A DNA stretch of 64,000 nucleotides from Streptomyces sp. B21-083 (lineage in GTDB: Bacteria > Actinomycetota > Actinomycetes > Streptomycetales > Streptomycetaceae), in NCBI RefSeq assembly GCF_036898825.1, contig NZ_JARUND010000001.1, positions 5,084,001-5,148,000 on the forward strand, in the 5' to 3' direction. Shown here piece after piece: positions 26,022 through 34,808 of the stretch (the first letter of the stretch is position 1; the number at the start of each line of letters is the position of its first letter). Both the position numbers and the translations under genes were made by a program. The notes beneath the pieces are model-generated. The model saw nothing but the letters and a program-made list of their open reading frames with translations. It was not told the DNA's origin and did not search any database.

Positions 26022-26066
26022 TACCGACTAGTAGCTACCTTCCCACGATGATGCTACCCGTCGGTA
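26022..26066. promoter_or_regulatory. Paired inverted operator motifs upstream of acyl-CoA dehydrogenase
   Basis: TACCGACTAGTAG (26022-26034) and, on the other strand, TACCGACGGGTAG (26054-26066) share the 13-mer TACCGACKRGTAG. Each is a partial dyad (TAC...GTA). Their position in the promoter region suggests TetR-family control. The regulator is not in the window. Confidence 0.5.
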
Positions 26067-26129
26067 ATAAGACGCAACCCCACCCGGCCATATGTGACGC
26101 GGAACGCGCCACAGGCCGGGGCGAATGGT

Positions 26130-26993
26130 CTAGACCGGGACGGTAAGGGTGGCTGTGTAGCCCTTGTCCACGCTGCCTGCCATGGCCGCCAGCTGCTGGT
26201 CGTAGCCGTCGCTGAAGATCATGTCGGTTTCCAGGGAGAGCCGCGCCGGGTTCTCCACGCTGCGGCTGTAGCCGTCCGTCGCGTACACCGTGTCGCAGAC
26301 GTCCTTCGGGAGCGCCAGCTGCGAGGTGCTGGTGATGGCGGTGGCGGCGGTGGCGTCCGCCAGGCTGCTGTAGACCTCGAAGTGGATGTGCGGCCAGCGG
26401 CCCGGGTAACAGCCCGGGAAGACGCTCGTGAAGGTGACCCGGCCCTTGTCGTCGGTCTCCTGGACGCCCCGCAGGTAGTTCTCGTCGGTGACTCCCTCCG
26501 TGTAGAGGGAGTAGTCGCCGGCGCGGTCGCACTGCCAGAGGTAGACGGCGGCGCCCGCTCTGGGGGTTCCGCAGCCGGAGGCCGCGTCGACGACGGTGAG
26601 CGTGATCGTGAGCGGCACGCCCTCGGCCCTGCCGCCCGCCGAGTCGCCGAAGCTGGACGTGATGTCGCTCCGGACGACTCCGCTCTCCTTGAGCACGTTC
26701 ACCCCGTTCGAACCGTCGCCCGGGTAGGGGCCGGCGGTCTCGTCGGGGATGGTCGCGCACTCCGTGGAGGACGAGGAGGCCGTGCCGCCGGACGAGGTGT
26801 CGGAGGCGGCTGCGGAGGACGTCGTGTCGTCGTCGTCGGCGCAACCCGCCAGCGGCAGCAGGCTAGCGCCGGCCAGCAGCCGGATCATCCGACGGCGGGC
26901 GAGCACCGGAAGGTCGTAGGAGAGGCCTCTGTCGTGCTCGTGGTCCTCGTGGTCGTGCAGCCCGTGTCCGTGGCCTGTTGCCGGTCCGTTCAT
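26130..26993 (-). CDS. Exported lipoprotein intradiol dioxygenase
   Basis: This 287-residue protein has a histidine-rich N-terminus (HGHGLHDHEDHEHD), a twin-arginine signal with lipobox (ARRRMIRLLAGASLLPLAGC), a Ser/Thr spacer and an intradiol ring-cleavage dioxygenase domain (about 95-285). Non-haem iron ligands are implied by ETAGPYPGDG, YLWQCDRAGDYSLY and FPGCYPGRWPHIHFEVY. The family cleaves catechols between the hydroxyls, and secreted members in Streptomyces act on lignin-derived aromatics. The ATG at 26993 has AAGGAGA five bases upstream. It lacks neighbours for further catabolism. Folding before export fits Tat use. Confidence 0.87.
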   Translation of the reverse strand: MNGPATGHGHGLHDHEDHEHDRGLSYDLPVLARRRMIRLLAGASLLPLAGCADDDDTTSSAAASDTSSGGTASSSSTECATIPDETAGPYPGDGSNGVNVLKESGVVRSDITSSFGDSAGGRAEGVPLTITLTVVDAASGCGTPRAGAAVYLWQCDRAGDYSLYTEGVTDENYLRGVQETDDKGRVTFTSVFPGCYPGRWPHIHFEVYSSLADATAATAITSTSQLALPKDVCDTVYATDGYSRSVENPARLSLETDMIFSDGYDQQLAAMAGSVDKGYTATLTVPV

Positions 26994-27180
26994 CGCCGTC
27001 TCCTTCTGCGCCGGCGCCTGCCGGCTGTTGCCCGGACTTTGCCACCGCCTGATGTCTTCTTTGCCGGCGTCGACGGTACGGGTGTCCACGGATGGGGCGA
27101 GAGCCGGCCAACCCCGTGCGAACGGAAGCGGGGGGCAGGCCCCGCCCCGGTCCCCCCGCGCTCTCGGTACTCTTGCGCCC

Positions 27181-27645
27181 ATGTACGGCTATGACCAGAA
27201 CGCCGGGGCGCAGCAGCAGTACGCCCAGCCGCAGCAGCAGATGCCGGGCGGGTACGGCCAGCAGCCGCCGCTGTACCCCGAGCCGTCCCCGCCGTCCCTC
27301 GCGGACGCGGTGCGCGCCTTCACGACGGGCTCGATGTCGGCGGAGGACTTCCAGCAGGTCTTCGCCACGTCGAAGGTGTACTGCCCGCGCGGCGACAACC
27401 CCGGGTTCCTGGCGCTGCACAACACCCAGCAGCCGGTGATCCCGATGTTCACCTCCCTGAAGGAGCTGCGCCGGTACGCCGGCAAGGAGTCCAAGTACTT
27501 CGTGATCACGGGCGCCGAGGTCATCGACCTGCTGCCCACCGGGTACGGCTTCGTCGTGGACATGGAGGGCGAGCACCGCATGGTGTTCGACGCGAAGGCG
27601 GTCGAGCAGATGGTGGAGTTCGCGATGCGCAGGATGTACGGCTGA
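27181..27645 (+). CDS. SseB-domain protein
   Basis: This 154-residue protein has a Tyr/Gln/Pro/Gly-rich N-terminus (about 1-38) followed by an SseB-like alpha/beta domain (about 39-150: FTTGSMSAEDFQQVFATSKVYCP, VIPMFTSLKELRRYAGKESKYFVITGAEVIDLLPTGYGFVVD). SseB-fold proteins are common in Streptomyces, and their role is unclear. There is no ribosome site before the ATG, and TACTCT lies six bases upstream, so a leaderless transcript is likely. It diverges from the dioxygenase gene. Confidence 0.83.
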   Translation: MYGYDQNAGAQQQYAQPQQQMPGGYGQQPPLYPEPSPPSLADAVRAFTTGSMSAEDFQQVFATSKVYCPRGDNPGFLALHNTQQPVIPMFTSLKELRRYAGKESKYFVITGAEVIDLLPTGYGFVVDMEGEHRMVFDAKAVEQMVEFAMRRMYG

Positions 27646-27836
27646 GGGTCGTTCCCTCATTCCCCAGCACGTCCGCAGACGGCGGAAACTCCCACGCGAT
27701 TGTCACAGGCATGCCATAGGGTTCCTTCTGGCAGCCGCGCCCCATATGCCACCGCTCTCATGAGGTGGTGTGCGGGCGTCGCGCGGCGCTCTCGTCCCGG
27801 TCAGGCACCGGGTTTCCTTGTGGGGGTATCAGTACT

Positions 27837-29795
27837 GTGCGTACGCGCAGCATCTCGACCGCGACGGCGCTCGCGGTTCTCTTCAGCTCGGCGGCGCTGA
27901 GCGTCGCGGTGGCGGGGCCCGCCTCGGCCGCCGCCGTCTCCGTGTCCGCACCCGGCGGCATCGTCGCGGACGCCGCTCTCCAGCGGGTCTTCGTCGGCGA
28001 CAGCGGGGCGGGGAAGATCCTCGCCGCCGACTACACCGGCGCGCTCGTCGACTCGGTGAGCGGTCTCGGCCGGGTCTCCGACCTGACGGTGTCCGACGAC
28101 GGCGCCACCTTGTACGCGGCTGTCCAGGACCTGCACGAGATCGTGGCCCTGGACGCGGCCACACTCGATGTCAAGGTCCGCTACACCGTCCCCACCAACA
28201 CCGGCCCCCGGTACGTCGCCTTCGCCGGCGGCAAGGTGTGGTTCACGTACGGCGACCAGTGGGACGGCGATCTGGGTTCGGTCGACCCGGCCCTGGACCC
28301 GGCGGGCGGAACCGACCCGGTGAAGATGGCGCAGTTCCCGACCGAGGGCACCTCTGCCGGACTCTGGGGCCCGGCGCTGCTGGACACCGACCCGAATCAG
28401 CCGGGCGTGCTCGCCGTCGGTCAGACAGGCATCTCCTCGGACTCGATGGCTGTCGTCGATGTCTCGGGCAGCGTGCCGAAGATCGTCGCGTGGTCGGATC
28501 TCGACTACTCGCTGAACAACGGCACCCACGACTTCGACCTCGTGCCCGGCGCCCCGCAGGTGCTGGTCAACGGCACGGACCGGGACGCCTACGCGGACGG
28601 GAAGTTCACCCCCGCCGGCTCCTACCCGGCCGGCCGGCGTGCGGACATCGCGCCGAACGGTCTGGTCGCCCAGGTCAACGGCGCCGACCTCGCCGTGTAC
28701 CGGCCCGGCGCCTCAGCACCCCTGCGCACCTACACCACCGGCACGGACGGCACGCAGGACACACCCGACCTGACGTGGGCTCCGGACTCCTCGCGGATCT
28801 TCGCGGTCACGGGGCCGGAGAACGACTTCACCCTCAAGGTGTTCACCGGCCCGACGGTGAACACCTCGACCCTGACGGTGGACGCCCCGGCGAAGGCGAC
28901 GCGCACCAAGCCGCTCACCGTGACCGGCAAGCTGACGGCGGACGAGTTGCCGAGCGACGCCAAGCTTCAGGTCACCCGCACCGACCTGGACAGCCCGAAC
29001 GGCCACGCGCTGCCCTCCGTCGCGGTCAAGGCGGACGGTACGTACTCGTTCACCAACTCCCCGCCGGCCGGTGGCACGGTCACCTACAAGGTTTCGTACG
29101 CCGGTGACGCCGAGCACACCTCTGCCGTCGCGTCCGACAGGGTCGACGTCTCGCGTACCACTCCGGCGCTGACCGTCAACAACAACAAGAAGACGTACGA
29201 CTACGGCAAGGACGTCTCCTTCACCGCGCACCTCGGGGCGACGTACAAGAACCGCACGGTCGAGATCTGGGTGGACCCCTACGGCACCGACCGGCCGAAG
29301 AAGCTGGTGAAGACCGGGAAGGTCAACGGGGCCGGGAACATCTCCACGATCGTGGACATGACCCGGGACATGGTCGTCACCGCCGTCTTCAAGGGCGACG
29401 CCCGCTACGCCCCCCGGACTGTCAGCTCCACGGCGTACGGCAAGGCCAGGAACTCGACCGCTGTCTCCAAGCACTACAAGACGGGCAGGATCGGCTCGCT
29501 CTCGTACTACTGGTTCCACAAGAACACCGACCCGGTGCTCACGACGACCATGAACTACTACCAGGGCCGCAAGCAGCGCTTCGAACTGCAGGTCCTGTTC
29601 CAGGGCACGTGGTACGCGACCTACTCGGAGTACTTCGCGGTCGGCGCCGACGGCAGGTCGGCGGTCCAGCTGGGTGCGCCCGGCGAAGCAGGCGTCAAGG
29701 CGCGGGTCCGCTCGGTGTATGCCGACGGCGCGTCCGGTGACAACGTGAACTCGACGTCGGTCGGAGCCTGGAAGTACCTGTACTTCAGCAACTAG
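27837..29795 (+). CDS. Large secreted beta-propeller / Ig-like protein
   Basis: This 652-residue exported protein has a signal peptide (about 1-31, ending GPASAAA) and a region of repeated WD/YVTN-like strands (about 35-340: GGIVADAALQRVFVGDSGAGKILAADYTG, DLTVSDDGATLYAAVQDLHEIVALDA). Two Ig-like modules follow (about 345-540), ending with SSTAYGKARNSTAV-type strands, then a C-terminal beta domain with aromatic residues. No catalytic motif is seen. The start is a GTG at 27837 after GGGGG. It may be a surface adhesin or scaffold, and the propeller assignment rests on repeat pattern only. Confidence 0.78.
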   Translation: MRTRSISTATALAVLFSSAALSVAVAGPASAAAVSVSAPGGIVADAALQRVFVGDSGAGKILAADYTGALVDSVSGLGRVSDLTVSDDGATLYAAVQDLHEIVALDAATLDVKVRYTVPTNTGPRYVAFAGGKVWFTYGDQWDGDLGSVDPALDPAGGTDPVKMAQFPTEGTSAGLWGPALLDTDPNQPGVLAVGQTGISSDSMAVVDVSGSVPKIVAWSDLDYSLNNGTHDFDLVPGAPQVLVNGTDRDAYADGKFTPAGSYPAGRRADIAPNGLVAQVNGADLAVYRPGASAPLRTYTTGTDGTQDTPDLTWAPDSSRIFAVTGPENDFTLKVFTGPTVNTSTLTVDAPAKATRTKPLTVTGKLTADELPSDAKLQVTRTDLDSPNGHALPSVAVKADGTYSFTNSPPAGGTVTYKVSYAGDAEHTSAVASDRVDVSRTTPALTVNNNKKTYDYGKDVSFTAHLGATYKNRTVEIWVDPYGTDRPKKLVKTGKVNGAGNISTIVDMTRDMVVTAVFKGDARYAPRTVSSTAYGKARNSTAVSKHYKTGRIGSLSYYWFHKNTDPVLTTTMNYYQGRKQRFELQVLFQGTWYATYSEYFAVGADGRSAVQLGAPGEAGVKARVRSVYADGASGDNVNSTSVGAWKYLYFSN

Positions 29796-29825
29796 CCACC
29801 ACTCGGCCGGTCCCCGGCCGGCTGG

Positions 29826-29857
29826 GAAGGCCCGGAGGGAATGCCCTCCGGGCCTTC
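29826..29857. terminator. Terminator after secreted propeller gene
   Basis: Perfect 14-bp arms GAAGGCCCGGAGGG and CCCTCCGGGCCTTC with a 4-nt loop. Confidence 0.93.
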
Positions 29858-29876
29858 TCTGTTGGGGGTAGCAGGA

Positions 29877-29892
29877 AGTTCAATAATCAACT
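29877..29892. promoter_or_regulatory. Candidate operator upstream of pirin gene
   Basis: AGTTCAATAATCAACT is an AT-rich imperfect dyad (AGTT, 8 bases, AACT) of the kind used by MarR/HxlR-type redox regulators. It overlaps a TAAACT -10-like sequence 22 bp before the start codon. Confidence 0.4.
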
Positions 29893-29919
29893 AAACTGGC
29901 CGCACAAGGAGGTCCCGAC

Positions 29920-30891
29920 ATGCCTGCAGTGACCGTCGAGAACCCGCTGACCCTGCCCCGTGTGGCCGCTTCGGCCGATGCCGTGGCGCGTCCCGTGCTC
30001 ACCGTGACGACCGCGCCGAGCGGTTTCGAGGGTGAGGGATTCCCGGTGCGCCGGGCGTTCGCCGGGATCGCCTACAAGCACCTCGACCCGTTCATCATGA
30101 TGGACCAGATGGGCGAGGTGGAGTACGCGCCGGGTGAGCCGAAAGGCACCCCCTGGCACCCCCACCGGGGCTTCGAGACCGTCACCTACATCATCGACGG
30201 GATCTTCGACCACCAGGACAGCCAGGGTGGCGGCGGCACCATCACCAACGGTGACACCCAGTGGATGACGGCCGGTTCGGGTCTCCTCCACATCGAGGCG
30301 CCGCCGGAGTCGCTGGTCGTGTCCGGCGGGCTCTTCCACGGAATCCAGCTGTGGGTCAACCTCCCGGCCAAGGACAAGATGATGGCCCCGCGCTACCAGG
30401 ACATCCGTGGTGGCCAGGTCCAGCTGCTCACGTCCCACGACGGCGGCGCGCTCCTGCGCGTCATCGCCGGCGAGCTGGACGGTCACCAGGGTCCCGGTAT
30501 CACCCACACCCCGATCAGCCTGGTCCACGCCACGGTGGCCCCGGGCGCGGAGGTCACCCTCCCCTGGCGGGAGGACTTCAACGGTCTCGCGTACGTCCTC
30601 GCCGGGCGCGGAAGCGTCGGCCCGGACCGGCGGGCGGTGCGCAAGGGCCAGACGGCGGTCTTCGGCGCGGGTTCGTCGATCACGGTCCGCGCGGACGAAC
30701 TGCAGGACGCGAACACCCCGGACCTGGAGGTCGTCCTCCTGGGCGGCCAGCCCATCCGCGAGCCGATGGCCCACTACGGTCCCTTCGTGATGAACACGAG
30801 GGCGGAGCTTGAGCAGGCGTTCGAGGACTTCCAGAAGGGCCGGCTGGGGACTGTCCCGGCGGTTCACGGGATGTCCGAGGGTGGTCTGTAG
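29920..30891 (+). CDS. Pirin-family cupin protein
   Basis: This 323-residue bicupin has the pirin metal motif PWHPHRGFETVTYIIDG with its His-X-His pair, and the remaining ligands in GSGLLHIEAPPE. Pirins bind iron or other metals. Some have quercetin 2,3-dioxygenase activity and others sense redox state. The length and the C-terminal cupin (about 190-300) are normal. AAGGAGG lies eight bases before the ATG. The promoter contains an AGTT(N8)AACT dyad, suggesting control by a redox-sensing MarR/HxlR protein. It converges with the second Bro-N gene at a perfect terminator. Confidence 0.9.
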   Translation: MPAVTVENPLTLPRVAASADAVARPVLTVTTAPSGFEGEGFPVRRAFAGIAYKHLDPFIMMDQMGEVEYAPGEPKGTPWHPHRGFETVTYIIDGIFDHQDSQGGGGTITNGDTQWMTAGSGLLHIEAPPESLVVSGGLFHGIQLWVNLPAKDKMMAPRYQDIRGGQVQLLTSHDGGALLRVIAGELDGHQGPGITHTPISLVHATVAPGAEVTLPWREDFNGLAYVLAGRGSVGPDRRAVRKGQTAVFGAGSSITVRADELQDANTPDLEVVLLGGQPIREPMAHYGPFVMNTRAELEQAFEDFQKGRLGTVPAVHGMSEGGL

Positions 30892-30921
30892 GACCCCGGG
30901 AAGTTCAGTACTGTACGGCCG

Positions 30922-30958
30922 GGCCCGAAGTCGCAACTAGGTTTTGCGACTTCGGGCC
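30922..30958. terminator. Bidirectional terminator, pirin and Bro-N copy 2
   Basis: Perfect 15-bp arms GGCCCGAAGTCGCAA (30922-30936) and its complement (30944-30958) with a 7-nt loop, between convergent genes. Confidence 0.93.
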
Positions 30959-30966
30959 TGTCTTGC

Positions 30967-31875
30967 TTACAGGGCTACGGCAGCACGTAGAACGGCGCAC
31001 CGTCCGGAGCGCGGCCCACCTGACGCACACACCCGTGCTCGGACAGACTCCAGGGCGTTGCTGACGCGGTCGGGTGTCAGCCCGGTGCAGACGGCGATCT
31101 CCTCCACGCTGTAGTCGGCGCCGCCGTGGAGCAGCGCCGGGGCCAGGTGGGCGGCGACCGTGTGGACGTCCTCGGTGACGGCGAGGTTCCTGGACCTCCA
31201 GTTGGTCAGAAGCTGCTCGGGCGTCAACTCCGGTGCCCGGACGGGCCGGGTGCGGTCGTTGGGGCGTCGGAGGGTCTGGGCGATGTCCCGCAGTACATCG
31301 ACCATCACCTTCTGGTTGTCGTTGATCTGGCGCAGTAGATCGTCCGTCCGGATGTTGCGCTGTTCGAGTGTGACGAGGGCATCGGCGACCTGCTGCGGCA
31401 TGACGTAGGCGGTGCCGCCGGTGGCAGCGGGCTGCAGGGGAGCCGGTTCGAGGGAGTAGGAGCCGTCGCGCTGGATGGTGGCGAGGACTTCGGAGACCCA
31501 GGTCTTGAAGGGCTCTGCCTCCGGCTTCGTACAGCCGTTGACCAACAGGATCAGGCCCTTAAGGTTGATCACGTTCATGTCTCGTCGCCACTCCCGACCT
31601 GCGGGAACGCTGAGACAGTGCCTTCCAGTCACAGTCTCAAGAAACTCTCGGTGCTCTTCGGGGACGTGGTCGAGCAGGGCCTTTCGGGTGGTTGTGTACC
31701 CCAGTTCCTTGCAGACGTCCGCCGCGGGAAACCAGTGCGTCCCGTCCGGCATGGTCAGCCTCCGTACCCGCGCCCCCGTGGCCGCGAACACGAAGTCGTT
31801 GATGTCGATCGCGTCCGTGTGCTGCCGCTGTGCCGTCGACTCGTCCGACGGTGTGTTGTTGTTCTGCTCGTACAT
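30967..31875 (-). CDS. Bro-N domain regulator, copy 2, with frameshifted C-terminus
   Basis: This is a paralogue of the Bro-N protein at 15344-16297. The Bro-N part is highly similar (DFVFAATGARVRRLTMPDGTHWFPAADVCKELGYTTTRKALLDHVPEEHREFLETVTG), while the middle helical part is diverged. The open frame ends in an arginine-rich tail unlike copy 1. Shifting frame near 31047 gives LSEHGCVRQVGRAPDGAPFYVLP and a stop at 30975, which aligns well with the end of copy 1 (...HACIRSRGGAEGGAPVYVLNHA). The gene thus seems to carry a small indel (or a sequencing error) that spoils the end of its winged-helix domain. The ATG at 31875 follows GGAGGTG by seven bases. Confidence 0.78.
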   Translation of the reverse strand: MYEQNNNTPSDESTAQRQHTDAIDINDFVFAATGARVRRLTMPDGTHWFPAADVCKELGYTTTRKALLDHVPEEHREFLETVTGRHCLSVPAGREWRRDMNVINLKGLILLVNGCTKPEAEPFKTWVSEVLATIQRDGSYSLEPAPLQPAATGGTAYVMPQQVADALVTLEQRNIRTDDLLRQINDNQKVMVDVLRDIAQTLRRPNDRTRPVRAPELTPEQLLTNWRSRNLAVTEDVHTVAAHLAPALLHGGADYSVEEIAVCTGLTPDRVSNALESVRARVCASGGPRSGRCAVLRAAVAL

Positions 31876-32431
31876 CGAGCATCACCTCCGTCCCCGAAAA
31901 TAGGCAGGTGGGGGCGCTACTCGTGTTCGAAGCACGGTTGTTGACCCGTTCGTGGCTGACGCATCGATTCTGCCGAGCGTCACGCTCACACTCACCCCGG
32001 TATCTCCGTGTCCGGTGTCTCGACGCCATCGAGAAGTGACGGCCGATGCACGCGCGGGGGCCTCCGCCGAACGGGAGCCAGGCGTAGCGATGGCGGTGGG
32101 TGGTCCAGGGCGAGATGGACCCTGGTCAGCTACCGGAGCCGGTCCACGGTCGCTGCCGTGTACGGCTCCGCCGGGGGCACGAGGGTGGAGGCCGACGCAC
32201 AGCGCCGTCTGAAGAACGTGTTCGCGGAGATGGCCCGTCGCGGAGTTCGGTGGCACCGAGGCTGCCGTCTTCGTCGCTCCGCGCCCGGGAGCGGAGGGAG
32301 CGCAGGTCCTCGCCCTGGCCCACGCCCTGGCCCACGCCCTGGCCCACGCCCTGGCCCTCGGTTCCGGTTCCGTCGCTCCGGCGCGTCGCGATGATCCTTT
32401 CGCAGACCTCGTACACATCCCGGGTCGCCGC
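31876..32431. other. Long gap without a supported gene
   Basis: These 556 bp lie upstream of Bro-N copy 2 and downstream of the phosphatase gene. No open frame shows a recognisable domain. One short plus-strand stretch near 32158-32280 (AVYGSAGGTRVEADAQRRLKNV) looks gene-like in composition but has no credible start or extent, so it may be a relic. A 12-bp tandem repeat occupies 32312-32359. Confidence 0.4.
32312..32359. repeat. 12-bp tandem repeat, four units
   Basis: GCCCTGGCCCAC is repeated three times exactly, followed by a fourth copy with one change. It is non-coding as far as can be judged. Confidence 0.9.
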
Positions 32432-34627
32432 TCACTCCGGCTTCGGCTCCGTCTCCTCCCGCTCCTCTTTCTTCTCCTCTTTCTCCTGGGTCCTCTCGTA
32501 CAGCTCGAACCAGATGCTCTTGCCCTCGCCCCGCGGGTCGACCCCCCATGCGTCCGAGAGCATCTCGATCAGCATCAGGCCCCGGCCCGACGAGGCCAGT
32601 TCGCCCGGGCGGCGTTTGTGCGGGAGGTCGTCGCTGACGTCCGTGACCTCGACGCGGATGCGGCGCTCGCCCGGGCCGCCCGTGACCTCGGCGACGACCA
32701 GGGCGTCGGCGTCCGTGTGGACCAGGACGTTGGTGGCCGTTTCCGAGATCAGGAGGACGGCCGAGTCGACCTGGTCGGGGCAGGGCCAGTCGTGGAGCTG
32801 TTCGCGCAGTTGCTGGCGGGCGACGGCGACGCGCTCGGGTTCCGCCTGGGCGATCGTCAGCATGGTGCGCCGGACGGTGGGGCGTGGCGCCGGCGGCAGT
32901 GTGCCGTCGGTGGCGCATTCACCGGGGCGGCTCAGCAGCAGCAGCGCGATGTCGTCCTCGCGGCGGTCGGCCAGCGGGCCCGTGGTGTGGTGGGAGGAGG
33001 GACCGTGCACGGCCCGGACCAGGGAGTCGGCCAGTTCCTCCAGACCGTCGTCCTTGATCTCTCCCTTGTGTTCCTCCAGCGTCCTGCGGATGCGCTGCCA
33101 GCCCGTCTCCAGGTCGTGGCCGCCGGTCTCGATCAGGCCGTCGGTGCACAGGAGCATGGTCTCGCCCGGTTCCAGGGCCAGGAGGGTGGTGGGGTAGTCG
33201 GCGTCCGGGTCGATGCCCAGGGGCAGGCCGCCCGCGGTCGGGCGGGCCAGTACCGTGCCGTCCGCCATACGGATCGCCGGGTCCGGGTGGCCGGCGCGGG
33301 CGATCTCCAGGACGCCGGTCGTGGGGTCGACCTCGACGTACAGGCAGGTCGCGAAGCGCAGGTCGCCGGCGCCGGCGCCCTCGTGGACGGCGTTGTGGGT
33401 GATGCCGTGCAGGAAGCGGGACGCGCGGGAGAGGACCGCGTCGGGGCGGTGGCCCTCGGAGGCGTAGGCGCGCAGCGCTATCCGGAGCTGGCCCATCAGA
33501 CCGGCGGCGCGGACGTCGTGGCCCTGGACGTCGCCGATGACCAGGGCGAAGCGTCCGCCGCCGGGCAGCGGGATCATGTCGTACCAGTCGCCGCCGACCT
33601 GGAGGCCGCCGCCGGTCGGTATGTAGCGGGCGGCGACGTCCATGCCGGGTATGTCGGGGCCGAGGGTCGGCAGCATGGACCGTTGGAGACCGTCGGTCAG
33701 TTCGCGTTCCGACTCGGCCACGCCCGCCCGGGAGAGGGCCTGGGCGAGCATGCGGGCGACCGTCGTCAGGACGGAGCGTTCGTCGGGGGTGAAGCTGACC
33801 GGGTAGGCGAAGCCCGCCATCCAGGCGCCCATCGTGCGGCCCGCGACGGTCAGGGGCAGGAACGCCCAGGACTGGCGGTCGAACACCTGGGCGAGAGGCC
33901 AGGCGGTGGGGTAGCGGGTCTTGTAGGCCTCGGGGGAGGAGAGGTAGACGGCCCGGCCGGTGCGGACGACCTCGGCGGCCGGATAGTCGGTCTCCAGGGG
34001 CATGTGGGAGAAGGGGCGCTCGTCGCCGGGGCGCTGGCCGTGGTGGCCGACGACGGTGAGACGGTCGCCCTGGACGCCGAAGACGGCGAGGCCGTCCGGT
34101 GAGAAGCCCGGCATCGACAGGCCGGCCGCGACCCGCAGTACCTCCTCCGTGGACCGCGCCTCGGCCAGTGCCCGGCCCGCGTCCAGCAGGAACGCCTCGC
34201 GGGAGCGGCGCCAGTCACCGGTGACCGGGGTGCGTGCGGCGGCGCCCGGCGGAGGCTCGGTGACCTCCTGGAGGGTGCCCATCACGTCGTACGCCTTGCG
34301 GACGAGGTCGAAGGTCGGCTTCGCGCGGCTGCGTGCGGTACGGATCACCCGGCCCTGCTCGTCCATGACCCGCACCCGGATCTCGGCGATGCTGTCCTCG
34401 GCCACGGCGAGCTGGATGACGCCGGTGACCTCGTTCCAGTCGACCGGGTGGAGGCGGGCCCGGGTCGCGGCCTCCGTGAGGGTGGTCGGCCGGGCGGGCA
34501 GGCCGAGCAGGCGGGCCGCCTCGGCGTCGAGTGTGACCAGTTGTGTTGCTGTGTCCCAATGCCACAGGCCGGTTGCGAGGGCGACCAGGACGTCCCCCAC
34601 GGCGGGCAGGGGCTCACCAGTGCGCAT
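32432..34627 (-). CDS. PAS/GAF/PP2C (SpoIIE-type) phosphatase with HATPase anti-sigma domain
   Basis: This 731-residue multidomain regulator has an N-terminal PAS-like region (about 12-120) and a GAF domain (about 150-300). A PP2C/SpoIIE phosphatase domain follows (about 320-560), with GGDWYDMIPLPGGGRFALVIGDVQGHDVRAAGLM and LLCTDGLIE carrying metal-binding Asp residues. The C-terminal HATPase_c domain (about 600-715) has ETATNVLVHTDAD and GRGLMLIEMLSDAWG. Such proteins can dephosphorylate anti-anti-sigma factors and also act as anti-sigma kinases, linking signals to alternative sigma factors. The extreme C-terminus is Lys/Glu-rich. No sigma gene is adjacent. A second SpoIIE-type phosphatase lies at 56 kb. 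Confidence 0.9.
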   Translation of the reverse strand: MRTGEPLPAVGDVLVALATGLWHWDTATQLVTLDAEAARLLGLPARPTTLTEAATRARLHPVDWNEVTGVIQLAVAEDSIAEIRVRVMDEQGRVIRTARSRAKPTFDLVRKAYDVMGTLQEVTEPPPGAAARTPVTGDWRRSREAFLLDAGRALAEARSTEEVLRVAAGLSMPGFSPDGLAVFGVQGDRLTVVGHHGQRPGDERPFSHMPLETDYPAAEVVRTGRAVYLSSPEAYKTRYPTAWPLAQVFDRQSWAFLPLTVAGRTMGAWMAGFAYPVSFTPDERSVLTTVARMLAQALSRAGVAESERELTDGLQRSMLPTLGPDIPGMDVAARYIPTGGGLQVGGDWYDMIPLPGGGRFALVIGDVQGHDVRAAGLMGQLRIALRAYASEGHRPDAVLSRASRFLHGITHNAVHEGAGAGDLRFATCLYVEVDPTTGVLEIARAGHPDPAIRMADGTVLARPTAGGLPLGIDPDADYPTTLLALEPGETMLLCTDGLIETGGHDLETGWQRIRRTLEEHKGEIKDDGLEELADSLVRAVHGPSSHHTTGPLADRREDDIALLLLSRPGECATDGTLPPAPRPTVRRTMLTIAQAEPERVAVARQQLREQLHDWPCPDQVDSAVLLISETATNVLVHTDADALVVAEVTGGPGERRIRVEVTDVSDDLPHKRRPGELASSGRGLMLIEMLSDAWGVDPRGEGKSIWFELYERTQEKEEKKEEREETEPKPE

Positions 34628-34808
34628 TGACCTACTTTATGGAGAGGTGATCGCAGCGTGCCACCCAAGCTGTACGGACCAAGCGGTACGCGAGCCTGCG
34701 CGGGCGGCAGTGGCACGGGCAGCGGGTCGACCGCGCACCCGAACAATTGCGGGGAAGCGGTCTCAGGGCGGCCGGTACCCTTGGGTCTGTGTTTTCGGAG
34801 GTTTCGGT

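Noticed and set aside
24040..26031. Long plus-strand open frame antisense to the acyl-CoA dehydrogenase
   Set aside because: An artefact of high GC: composition is Val/Arg/Leu/Asp-rich with no domain, and the minus strand encodes an unmistakable enzyme.
26161..26172. DnaA-box-like TTGTCCACG in the dioxygenase gene
   Set aside because: Single isolated near-match inside a coding region, with no cluster or AT-rich element. The origin is not in this window.
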